Source of the DNA: Actinomycetota bacterium | GTDB lineage: Bacteria; Actinomycetota; Thermoleophilia; Gaiellales; Gaiellaceae | Assembly (NCBI GenBank): GCA_005885565.1 | Contig: VAXK01000286.1 | Location: forward strand, 1-26,430 | Length of the DNA stretch: 26,430 bases | Direction: 5' to 3' | Part shown: in pieces, positions 1 through 6,557 of the stretch | Position numbering within the stretch: position 1 is the first letter of the stretch | Layout of the letters: each line of letters begins with the position of its first letter | Notes under the pieces: model-generated | Seen by the model: only the letters and a program-made list of their open reading frames with translations | What the model was told of the DNA's origin: nothing | Database searches by the model: none | Position numbers and translations under genes: made by a program

Positions 1-222
1 CGGGTCGATCTCGATCCCGAGCCGCTCGCTCTCGGGAAAACGCGCCAGAAAGAGGCCGCGCGACGAGCCGAGGTCGACCACCCTCTTGCCCGCCGGGTCG
101 CCCCAGCGCTCGCGCAGGAGCCGGTGCATCTTCGCGTAGCGGTGCTCGACGTCGTGGAAGAACCGCTCGTCGTAGCCCCACTGCGGCGAGTACGGGAGGT
201 CGAAGAGCGGCGCGCGCGGCAC
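1..222 (-). CDS. SAM-dependent methyltransferase, N-terminal part (cut by window edge)
   Basis: This is the first 74 codons of a gene that runs off the left edge. The translation starts V-P-R-A-P-L-F-D-L and reaches a class I SAM-binding motif I, VVDLGSSRGLFL, at about residues 48-59, followed by the acidic strand-2 motif GIEID near residue 70. These are the standard SAM-binding elements of Rossmann-fold methyltransferases; the substrate cannot be read from this fragment. The GTG at 222 is chosen because it is the first start after the divergent gap and has a -10-like box (CATTAT) exactly six bases upstream. The gene diverges from the glycosyltransferase at 240. Context suggests methylation of a sugar or glycan, but this is inference. 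Confidence 0.75.
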   Translation of the reverse strand, partial: MPRAPLFDLPYSPQWGYDERFFHDVEHRYAKMHRLLRERWGDPAGKRVVDLGSSRGLFLARFPESERLGIEIDP

Positions 223-227
223 GCTCG

Positions 228-234
228 GATAATG
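228..234. promoter_or_regulatory. Shared symmetric -10 box for two divergent leaderless genes
   Basis: On the plus strand GATAAT (228-233) lies six bases before the GTG at 240. On the minus strand CATTAT (234-229) lies six bases before the GTG at 222. The two boxes share five base pairs (ATAAT/ATTAT). The whole gap is 17 bp, so both transcripts would begin at or next to the start codon. No Shine-Dalgarno sequence could fit. Inferred from sequence only. Confidence 0.55.
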
Positions 235-239
235 CCGTC

Positions 240-848
240 GTGAACGACGTCGCGTTCTCCGTCATCGTCCCCACCCGCGGCCGGAAGACGGTCCTCGCGG
301 CGCTCGAGAGCATCACGGAGCAGTTCGAGCCGGGCGACGAGGTGCTCGTCCGTTGCAGCCGCGACGAGGACTTCGGCAACTCCGCGCGCCAGTCGATGAT
401 CGAGCGCGCGAAGGGCACGCACCTCCTGTTCATGGACGACGACGACCAGTTCGCCCGCGGCGCGCTCGCGACGATGCGCGCCTTCGCCCGCGAGCACCCC
501 GGGCGGATCGGGATCTTCCGGATGCGCTACCTCGACGGCCGCGTGCTCTGGACGGAGCCCGAGCTGCGCCTGCGCAACGTGAGCTCGCAGATGCTGTGCG
601 TGCCGAACGTGCCGGGAAAGCTCGGCCGCTGGGAGAGCCCCGAGTACCCGCGCGTCGCCGACTACGAGTTCGTCCACGCGACCGCGGAGCTGCAGGGCGA
701 GCCGATCTTCCGCGAGGAGATCGTGGCCTATATCCGCTCCGACCGGCGCCCGCTCGGGCGTGTGGCCAAGCGCGTCTCGACTCCGCTCGGCGAGGCGCGC
801 CGGCGGCTCGCGCCCCGAACGCGGCTCAGGCGCGTCCTCGGGCGCTGA
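240..848 (+). CDS. Small DDDD-type family 2 glycosyltransferase, copy 1 (diverged donor motif)
   Basis: A 202-residue GT-A type transferase. It opens with the FSVIVPT strand (residues 6-12) typical of family 2 glycosyltransferases and has the metal/nucleotide-binding acidic run FMDDDD (64-69). Other blocks shared with its paralogues at 850 and 20753 are GRIGIFRM, NVSSQ, VPNVPGKLG and LQGEPIF. In the paralogues residues 39-42 read RDDS; here the same place reads CSRD, so the first conserved aspartate pair is lost or displaced. Activity is therefore uncertain. The gene starts at GTG 240, six bases after a -10-like box, and ends one base before the next start. It is probably the first gene of the plus-strand unit. 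The sugar and acceptor are unknown. Confidence 0.8.
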   Translation: MNDVAFSVIVPTRGRKTVLAALESITEQFEPGDEVLVRCSRDEDFGNSARQSMIERAKGTHLLFMDDDDQFARGALATMRAFAREHPGRIGIFRMRYLDGRVLWTEPELRLRNVSSQMLCVPNVPGKLGRWESPEYPRVADYEFVHATAELQGEPIFREEIVAYIRSDRRPLGRVAKRVSTPLGEARRRLAPRTRLRRVLGR

Positions 849-849
849 C

Positions 850-1458
850 GTGGCCGGCGTCGCGTTCTCGATCATCGTCCCCACGACCGGCCGGCCGACG
901 CTCGTGCAGACGCTGGCGTCGATCCTCGAGCAGCTCGAGCCTGGTGACGAGGTCTTCGTCGTCCGCGACGACTCCGACGACCTGGGCGACACGCCTCGTA
1001 ACGAGGCGATGCCGCGTGCGCGCGGCACGCACCTCCTCTTCATGGACGACGACGACCAGTACGCGCGGGGCGCGCTCGCCACGATCCGGCGCTTCGCCGC
1101 AGAGCACCCCGGCCGGATCGGGATCTTCCGCATGCGCTTCGACCACGGCCTCGTGCTGTGGCGGCGGCCGGCGCTCGAGTTCGGGAACGTCTCGACGCAG
1201 CTGCTCGTCGTGCCGAACGTCCCCGGCAAGCTCGCGCGCTGGGAGCAACGGGGCCACGTCATCGGCGACTACGTCTTCCTCACGGAGACGGCGAAGCTCC
1301 AGGGAGAGCCGATCTTTAGGAACGAGATCACCGTCCACGCCCGGTCCGACCGGAGGCTCGTCCGGCGCGCGATCATCCGTGTCCGCAGGCTTCCCGTGCG
1401 CCTGCGCTACCACGCCCGCCGCTCGCGCCTGCGGCGGCTCGTCTCGGGCCTTCGGTGA
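850..1458 (+). CDS. Small DDDD-type family 2 glycosyltransferase, copy 2
   Basis: A 202-residue protein, the same length as its upstream neighbour and clearly homologous along its whole length: FSIIVPT at 6-12, RDDS at 39-42, GDTPRN at 46-51, FMDDDD at 64-69, then GRIGIFRM, NVSTQ and VPNVPGKL. This copy keeps both acidic motifs expected for nucleotide-sugar binding and is likely active. I chose GTG 850, which aligns exactly with copy 1 and follows its stop after one base; the frame is open further upstream to 760, but that stretch overlaps copy 1. The 3' end overlaps the next gene in a GTGA junction. The basic C-terminal tail, rich in Arg, may bind the membrane surface. Donor and acceptor are unknown. 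Confidence 0.85.
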   Translation: MAGVAFSIIVPTTGRPTLVQTLASILEQLEPGDEVFVVRDDSDDLGDTPRNEAMPRARGTHLLFMDDDDQYARGALATIRRFAAEHPGRIGIFRMRFDHGLVLWRRPALEFGNVSTQLLVVPNVPGKLARWEQRGHVIGDYVFLTETAKLQGEPIFRNEITVHARSDRRLVRRAIIRVRRLPVRLRYHARRSRLRRLVSGLR

Positions 1459-2408
1459 GCGTCCGGATCGACTGGCTCCCGCTCTCGCGCCTCGCGGAGC
1501 TCCAGGCCTTCGTCGACGAGCACTGGCGCCGCGGCCACGTGCTCGCGCGTGACGCGGAGCTCCTGCGCTGGCAGCACCGCAGGCGGTCCGACCCGGAGCG
1601 CCTCTCCGTGCTCGTCGCCGAGGAGGACGGACGCCTCGTCGCCATGCTGGGCTGGATCGAGTTCGACGCCTGCGTCCACGACGACCGTGTGCGGGGCGGC
1701 TGGATGACGAACTGGCTTGTGGCTCCGGAGGCACGCGGACGTGGCCTCGGGCGCATGCTCGTCGAACGAGCGCTCGACATCGAATACGACTTCGTAGGAG
1801 CGCTCGCGGCCAACGCTGCGACGCGACACGTCCTCGGCCGCGGCGGGTTCACCGAACTCGGGATGCACCGGTGGGTGCGGGTCTTCGACCCGGAGGGGCT
1901 GCGCGAGCTCCTCGGCGGAAGGAAGGTCGCGCCGGCCGAGGCCGTGCCCGGAGTGGAGGGCGGCGGTCGTTTCGTCGGCGCCTGCCGCGACGCCGACTTC
2001 GTCCGCTGGCGCTACGAGGAGCACCCGCGGTTCCGCTACGAGGTGCTCGAGGACGGATCGGCCGCGTACCGCATCGAGACGATCCAGGAGTCGACCGCGA
2101 ACGTGCTGCGCATCGTCGACTTCCTCGGGGGCGCGGACCTTGCGGAGGCGTTGGGCCGGGCGGGTGAGCGAGCGGGAGCACTCTTCGCCGATTTCTGGTG
2201 CACCAGTGCACAAGCGGGTGCACCCCTCGAAGCCGCCGGGTTCGAGCGCGAGGAGGAGAGCGTCCTGCCGGGCCGGTTCCAGCCGCTCGACTTCTCCGAC
2301 CGGCCGATCGTCTCGTGCTTCTGGGCCGCGCCTCGCCTCGGAGTCGACGTCGCCGGCGGCGACCTGTACGTGACACGCGCCGACAGCGACCTCGACCGGC
2401 CGAACTAA
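1455..2408 (+). CDS. GNAT-family acyltransferase with two halves
   Basis: A 317-residue protein starting at GTG 1455, inside the stop of the previous gene (GTGA). Residues 1 to about 145 form a GNAT domain; the acetyl-CoA pyrophosphate loop is visible as VAPEARGRGLGRMLV (about 89-103), preceded by the strand-4 segment WMTNWL. The C-terminal half (about 165-317) has no second acetyl-CoA loop I can recognise and may be a degenerate GNAT fold or an acceptor-binding part. In this locus it could N- or O-acylate an amino sugar or a nonulosonate intermediate, since nonulosonate pathways often need such an enzyme. That link is inference from neighbourhood only. Confidence 0.75.
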   Translation: MSVRIDWLPLSRLAELQAFVDEHWRRGHVLARDAELLRWQHRRRSDPERLSVLVAEEDGRLVAMLGWIEFDACVHDDRVRGGWMTNWLVAPEARGRGLGRMLVERALDIEYDFVGALAANAATRHVLGRGGFTELGMHRWVRVFDPEGLRELLGGRKVAPAEAVPGVEGGGRFVGACRDADFVRWRYEEHPRFRYEVLEDGSAAYRIETIQESTANVLRIVDFLGGADLAEALGRAGERAGALFADFWCTSAQAGAPLEAAGFEREEESVLPGRFQPLDFSDRPIVSCFWAAPRLGVDVAGGDLYVTRADSDLDRPN

Positions 2409-2411
2409 CAT
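2406..2411 (+). promoter_or_regulatory. -10 box TAACAT for the deacetylase gene
   Basis: TAACAT is followed by CGGCGC and then the GTG start at 2418. The same TANNNT plus six-base arrangement, with the identical CGGCGC spacer, occurs on the minus strand at 20763-20768. The box overlaps the stop codon of the upstream gene. Predicted leaderless promoter. Confidence 0.45.
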
Positions 2412-2417
2412 CGGCGC

Positions 2418-3327
2418 GTGGCCCTTCTCGCGGTGGGTTACCACTACGTCGCGGCCGAGGTGCCCGCGGAGCCCCGCGCGATCTTCCCGGTCTCCGTCGA
2501 AGCCCTCCGGGCGCAGCTCGAGCTGCTCGGCCGCTCGTGGGAGTTCGTTTCGCGCGACGAGCTCCTCGCCGCCGCGGCCGGTGAGGGGACGCTTCCCGAG
2601 CGGGCCTGCGCCGTCACCTTCGACGACGGGCTGCGCTGCCAGGCCGAGCTCGCGCTGCCCCTCCTCGACGAGCTCGGGATCCCGGCGATCTTCTTCGTGC
2701 CGGGCAAGCCGCTCGCCGAGGGGCGCGTTCTCCACGTGCACAAGGTGCACGCCCTGCGCGAGCGCGTCGACGACGCCGAGCTCCTCGAGCTCGTGGGGAC
2801 GGAGGACGTCCCGGAGGACGTCGCCCGCGAGCACTACCGCTACGACGCGCCGCAGGCCGCACGCGTCAAGTACCTGCTCAACATGGCGCTGCCCGCGGAC
2901 GAGCGCGAGCGGGTGGTCGGCGCGGCCTTTGCCGAGGTCTTCCCGGACGAAGCGGCGTTCGCGGCCGAGCTCTACATGTCGCGGGACCAGATCCGCGGGC
3001 TCGCGTCGAGCGTCGGCGCCCACTCGTACGCGCACGAGCCGCTCGCGCTCCTTCCGCCCGACGAGCTCGACCGTGACCTCGAGCGCTGCACCACGCTCCT
3101 GGAGGAGATCACGGGCGTGCGCCCGCGCGGACGTCGGCACGGCTCGGCGGCTCGCTGCGGCGGGCTACCGGGTCGCGTTCACGATGGAGCGGGCGCTCAA
3201 CCGGAGCCTCGACGAGCCGCTCCTGCTCGGCCGCCTGGACGCCAACGACGCGCCGGGCGGCAGGCGCCCGCTCGACGAGATCCCGGCAGGCCGCACGCGC
3301 TACTTCGAGGAGGCGGTGCCGGCGTGA
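2418..3327 (+). pseudogene. Polysaccharide deacetylase (NodB-like), frameshifted near 3123-3130
   Basis: The frame from GTG 2418 encodes an N-terminal NodB-type deacetylase with the metal-binding motif TFDDG (residues 67-71) and HSYAH (203-207). After ITGVRPR (about residue 238) the sense is lost. The homologous reading continues in the +1 frame as ADVGTARRLAAAGYRV and ends in RYFEEAVPA at a TGA (3325-3327). The segment between should hold the third family motif, normally an aromatic-Pro-Tyr-Gly stretch, and it is absent; a deletion of roughly 20 bases would explain both the shift and the loss. The original frame stays open and runs into the next gene, giving an apparent 842-codon frame in which about 66 codons are nonsense. 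Intact, it would remove acetyl groups from a sugar or glycan. It may be a true lesion or an assembly error. Confidence 0.8.
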
Positions 3328-4946
3328 CCGCGCTCGCCGCGCTCCCGGAGCGGCTCCGGCGTCGCGGGATCCTGGAGCGCGACGTCGCCCGCCTCCGCCG
3401 CGAGCATCCCGGCCTGCGCGAGGTGCGCGACGGAGCAGGCCCGGTCGCCCTCTTCGTCAGCCTCACCGAGTTCGTCTACCAGCTGAAGCTCGAGGGGATG
3501 CTCGGCAAGGCGCTCCAGCTCCACGGCTGGAGGCCGGTCGTGCTCGTCCAGGACTCCTCCTGGGTGCCGCGGAAGTACCTCGGCGCGTTCGGGATCGAGA
3601 GCTTCGTCACGCTCGACCCGTACGTGGACGGCGCCGCGCGCGGGGAGGCTCGCGTGGAGGCGGCGCGCATCCTCGAGCACGAGCCGACGCTTGCGGGCGT
3701 CCGTGACCTCGCCTTCCACGGCGCGCCGATCGGCCGGAACGTCCTTGCCACCGTGTCACGGGCGCTCCACGAGGGCGCCGTCGACCTGCGCGACCCGCGC
3801 GTCCGCGCCAAGCTCGCCGAGCTCCTGCCGCGCACGCTCGAGGCGACGATCGCCGCCGAGCGGCTCCTCGACGACCTCCGGCCCGAGCTCGTCCTCTTCC
3901 TCGAGCGGAACTACGCGGCCGAGGCGCCGATCTCCGACGTCGCGCTCGCCCGCGGGACGAAGGTCGTCCAGTACGTGTCGGGGCCGCAGGACGACACGCT
4001 GGTCTTCAAGCGCTTCACGCGAGAGACGCGCCGTGAGCACCCGCGGTCGCTGTCGCAGGCGTCGTGGGAGGCCGTGAAGCGCATGCCGTGGACGCCGGAG
4101 CGGGACGCGGAGCTCGACGACGAGTTCGCGAAGCGATACGGCAACGCGTGGGCGCTGTCGCGCCGGATCCAGGGCTGGACGAGCGACCGCTCGCGCGGCG
4201 ACGTGATGGCCGCCCTCGGCCTCGACCCGGCGAAGAAGACGGCCGTCCTCTACTCGCACATCCTCTGGGACGCCAACATGTTCTACGGCGAGGACCTCTT
4301 CGCCGACCAAGAGGAGTGGTTCGTCGCGACGGTGCGCGCGGCGGCCGCGAACCCGGCCGTCAACTGGATCGTCAAGCTCCATCCGGCGAACGTCTGGAAG
4401 CTCAGGCGGGAGGGCCTCGAGGACGTGCGCGACGAGGAGACGGCGATCCGCGAGGCGATCGGCGAGCCGCCGGCGCACGTGGCGGTCGTCCGGCCGGACA
4501 GCGACATCTCGACCCGCTCGATCTTCGGCGTCACCGACTACGGCATCACGATCCGCGGCTCGGTCGGGTTCGAGCTGCCGTGCTTCGGCGTTCCCGTCCT
4601 GACCGCGGGGACGGGCTTCTACTCCGGCCGCGGCTTCACGATCGACTCCGCGACGCCGGAGGACTACGTCGGCCGCCTCCGACGCATCGAGGAGATCCCG
4701 CGGCTCGAGCCGCGAGAGGTCGAGCTCGCGCGGCGGCACGCGTACGCGCTCTTCAAGCTGCGTCCGCTCCGCTTCACGAGCTTCCTGGCGACGATCCGGC
4801 CGCTCGAGGAGATGGGCCATCCCCTCGACCACGACGTGGAGATCCGGGTGCGGACGCGGGAGGACCTGGAGCGGGCGGAGGACCTGCGGCGCTTCGCCGA
4901 GTGGGCGACGGAGTCACGGGAGCTCGACTACCTCGAGCTCGGTTGA
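3324..4946 (+). CDS. Capsule-type GT-B glycosyltransferase or polysaccharide synthesis protein
   Basis: A 540-residue protein starting at GTG 3324, overlapping the deacetylase stop as GTGA. The N-terminal half is a Rossmann-like region with GWRPVVLVQDSSWVP near residues 70-85. The C-terminal half has VKLHPAN (about 349-355) and TIRGSVGFELPCFGVPVL (about 409-426), the layout seen in capsule polysaccharide and CDP-glycerol/Kdo-type transferases with a GT-B fold, where the His-Pro and the Ser/Glu-rich loop bind the nucleotide donor. There is no signal peptide or membrane segment. I cannot name the donor. The upstream frame is open into the frameshifted deacetylase, so a longer start is formally possible, but the gene-to-gene overlap favours 3324. 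Confidence 0.7.
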   Translation: MTALAALPERLRRRGILERDVARLRREHPGLREVRDGAGPVALFVSLTEFVYQLKLEGMLGKALQLHGWRPVVLVQDSSWVPRKYLGAFGIESFVTLDPYVDGAARGEARVEAARILEHEPTLAGVRDLAFHGAPIGRNVLATVSRALHEGAVDLRDPRVRAKLAELLPRTLEATIAAERLLDDLRPELVLFLERNYAAEAPISDVALARGTKVVQYVSGPQDDTLVFKRFTRETRREHPRSLSQASWEAVKRMPWTPERDAELDDEFAKRYGNAWALSRRIQGWTSDRSRGDVMAALGLDPAKKTAVLYSHILWDANMFYGEDLFADQEEWFVATVRAAAANPAVNWIVKLHPANVWKLRREGLEDVRDEETAIREAIGEPPAHVAVVRPDSDISTRSIFGVTDYGITIRGSVGFELPCFGVPVLTAGTGFYSGRGFTIDSATPEDYVGRLRRIEEIPRLEPREVELARRHAYALFKLRPLRFTSFLATIRPLEEMGHPLDHDVEIRVRTREDLERAEDLRRFAEWATESRELDYLELG

Positions 4947-4960
4947 GGCGGCGAGCCGCC
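4947..4960. terminator. Short hairpin between convergent genes
   Basis: GGCGGCGAGCCGCC forms a GC-only stem in the 17-bp gap between two converging stop codons. There is no T-tract on either side. It may act as a bidirectional terminator, but a stem this short can occur by chance in GC-rich DNA. Confidence 0.3.
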
Positions 4961-4963
4961 GGC

Positions 4964-5554
4964 TCAGAGGACGAGCTCGGCGGTCGTCACCAGCCGGTCG
5001 GCCTGGTCGCGCGTGAGGCCGAGGCGCCTGAAGCCGGGCGCAAGCCGCTCCAGCCGGAGGCCGAGGCGATCGACGAGCGACGCGTCGATCCCGGCCTGCT
5101 TCAGCTTCCGTCCCTCCCAGGTGTCGAAGTAACCGCGCGTCCAACCTGCCTTCCGCCAGTCGTCGAGGAACGAGCAGAAGTCGAGGCGCATCCGCGTCAG
5201 CCGCGCGTCCTGCCGTGCGAGCTGCGCGACGTCCGCTCGGAAAGCACGAAGCGTCGGGCTCGCCGAGCGGCCGCGAGCGACGACGCGGGCGAAACGCTGG
5301 TAGCTCGGCACCGCGAGCGCGTTCGCGACACGCAGCTCGAACTTGACCGGCAACCAAACGAGCTCGTCCGCGACCGACGCCGGAGTCCCGGCGGCCTGGA
5401 TGCAGGCGGCGCTCGTCGCCTCGACGATGGTTGCGGCGCGTGTCGCCGCAGCCTCGTTCGCGGCGGCGAGCCGATCGGCGGCGGCGAGGTCGCGGGTCGC
5501 CTCCGCCGGAGCGGCGAACGCCGCCGCGAGGGCGAGAGCAAGGAGCTTGTGCAC
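4964..5554 (-). CDS. Small secreted Ala-rich helical protein, unknown function
   Basis: A 196-residue protein that I do not recognise. Residues 1 to about 19 look like a Sec signal peptide: a basic start (MHK), the hydrophobic LLALALAAAFAAP and an AEA cleavage site. The mature part is mainly helical and rich in Ala, Arg and Leu. It has only two cysteines, at about 51 and 127, which could form one disulfide outside the cell, and an aromatic patch (FLDDWRKAGW, YFDTWEGRK) at about 129-150. It is the only minus-strand gene inside a 13-kb plus-strand glycan block, converging on the GT-B gene and diverging from neuB. The GTG at 5554 is the only start that leaves a complete signal peptide. It may be a cargo of chance or a wall-associated factor; nothing ties it to the glycan directly. 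Confidence 0.65.
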   Translation of the reverse strand: MHKLLALALAAAFAAPAEATRDLAAADRLAAANEAAATRAATIVEATSAACIQAAGTPASVADELVWLPVKFELRVANALAVPSYQRFARVVARGRSASPTLRAFRADVAQLARQDARLTRMRLDFCSFLDDWRKAGWTRGYFDTWEGRKLKQAGIDASLVDRLGLRLERLAPGFRRLGLTRDQADRLVTTAELVL

Positions 5555-5560
5555 TGGTGC

Positions 5561-5566
5561 ACATTG
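5561..5566 (-). promoter_or_regulatory. Weak -10 box CAATGT for the secreted protein gene
   Basis: Read on the minus strand, CAATGT is followed by GCACCA and then the GTG start at 5554. The six-base spacing matches other leaderless starts in the window, but the box is a poor match at its first base. Confidence 0.3.
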
Positions 5567-5584
5567 CGACGACGGGCACGGCGC

Positions 5585-5613
5585 CCGGTTAGGGCTAACA
5601 CCGGGTTAACCGG
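5585..5613. promoter_or_regulatory. Cluster of palindromes in the divergent neuB upstream region
   Basis: This segment holds GTTAG-GG-CTAAC (5588-5599), the perfect palindrome GGTTAACC (5604-5611), and the inverted pair CCGGTTA (5585-5591) and TAACCGG (5607-5613). It lies 10 bases upstream of the predicted neuB -10 box, a fitting place for an operator controlling neuB, the secreted gene, or both. No known regulator is implied. Confidence 0.4.
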
Positions 5614-5622
5614 GGCCGCGGC

Positions 5623-5628
5623 TAGCAT
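5623..5628 (+). promoter_or_regulatory. -10 box TAGCAT for neuB
   Basis: TAGCAT is followed by CGGCGCGGA and then the ATG at 5638. The first six spacer bases, CGGCGC, are identical to those behind the boxes at 2406 and 20768 (minus). Predicted near-leaderless promoter for the nonulosonate genes. Confidence 0.45.
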
Positions 5629-5637
5629 CGGCGCGGA

Positions 5638-6557
5638 ATGAGCGTCTTCGTCGTCGCCGAGGCGTCGACGCGGTCAAGTTCCAGCTCCACGACGCGGCGG
5701 CGGAGACGACGCGCGACGCCCCTTCACCGCCGTACTTCACGCACGAGAGCCGCTGGGAGTACTTCCAGCGAACCGCCTTCACTGACGACCAGTGGCGGCG
5801 CGTGAGGGACGCGTGCAAGGCCGCGGGAGTCGAGTTCGTCTGCGCGCCCTTCTCGCTCGAGGCGCTCGAGCGCCTGGAGGCGCTCGGCACCGCCCGGTAC
5901 AAGATCGGCTCCGGGGAGGTGACGAACCTCGAGCTCGTGCGGGCGGCGGCCGCCACGGGCAAGCCGGTCCTGCTCTCGTCCGGGATGAGCTCGTGGGAGG
6001 AGCTCGACGCCGCGGTCGAGGCGGCCGGCGAGAACACGACCGTCCTCCAGTGCACCTCGGAGTACCCGACGCCGCCGGAGCGGGTCGGCCTCAACCTCCT
6101 CGCCGAGCTGCGCGAGCGCTACGGCCGGCCGGTCGGGCTTTCGGACCACACGCTCGGCCCGCACGCGTGCTTCGCCGCGGTGGCCCTCGGAGCGAGCGTC
6201 GTCGAGAAGCACTTCACGCTCTCGAAGGAGATGTACGGACCGGACGCGGCCCTCGCTCTCGAGCCTCACGAGCTCGCGGAGCTCGTCGACGGCGTCCGCG
6301 AGATCGAGGCGATGCTCGACGCGCCCGTCGACAAGGACGCCGAGGCGGCGGCGCTCGCCGAGATGAAGCGCGTCTTCGAGAAGTCCGTCGTCACGGCCGC
6401 GAGCATCCCCGCGGGCGCGACGATCGAGCGCGGGATGCTCGCGGCGAAGAAGCCGGGGACCGGCATCCCCGCCGCGCGCATCGACGAGGTCGTGGGCCGC
6501 ACGGCCGCGCGCGACCTTCCCGAGGACACCGTGCTCACGGAGGACCTGCTCGCGTGA
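5638..6557 (+). pseudogene. neuB: N-acylneuraminate/legionaminate synthase NeuB, with 5' deletion and frameshift
   Basis: NeuB enzymes condense phosphoenolpyruvate with an N-acylmannosamine-type sugar to make a nonulosonic acid. The ATG at 5638 gives MSVFVVAE in one frame. From about 5664 the homologous protein runs in another frame: VDAVKFQ, then YFTHESRWEYFQR, CAPFSLEALE, RYKIGSGE and the TSEYPTPP region of the TIM barrel, ending in a SAF (antifreeze-like) domain (SIPAGATIERGMLAAKKPG). Missing is the segment that normally follows VAEA, containing the Asn-His-Asn-Gly motif of the active site, roughly 24 codons. In relatives both ends of this gap tend to read AEAG-V, so a slip between short repeats could remove it; here it is not in frame. 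The gene overlaps neuC as GTGA. It may be truly broken or an assembly deletion. Confidence 0.85.

Noticed and set aside
240..1458. Tandem duplication as an assembly duplication
   Set aside because: The two copies differ widely in protein sequence (for example CSRD against RDDS), so they are old paralogues and not a doubled read.
1407..3140. A 577-residue minus-strand open frame
   Set aside because: Antisense to the acyltransferase and deacetylase genes, whose motifs are clear; the antisense text is low-complexity.
2418..4946. A single 842-residue deacetylase-transferase fusion protein
   Set aside because: About 66 codons between the two parts (3125-3323) are out-of-frame, Arg/Pro-rich text, and the real deacetylase end is readable in the +1 frame with its own stop. 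Two genes with a frameshift explain it better.
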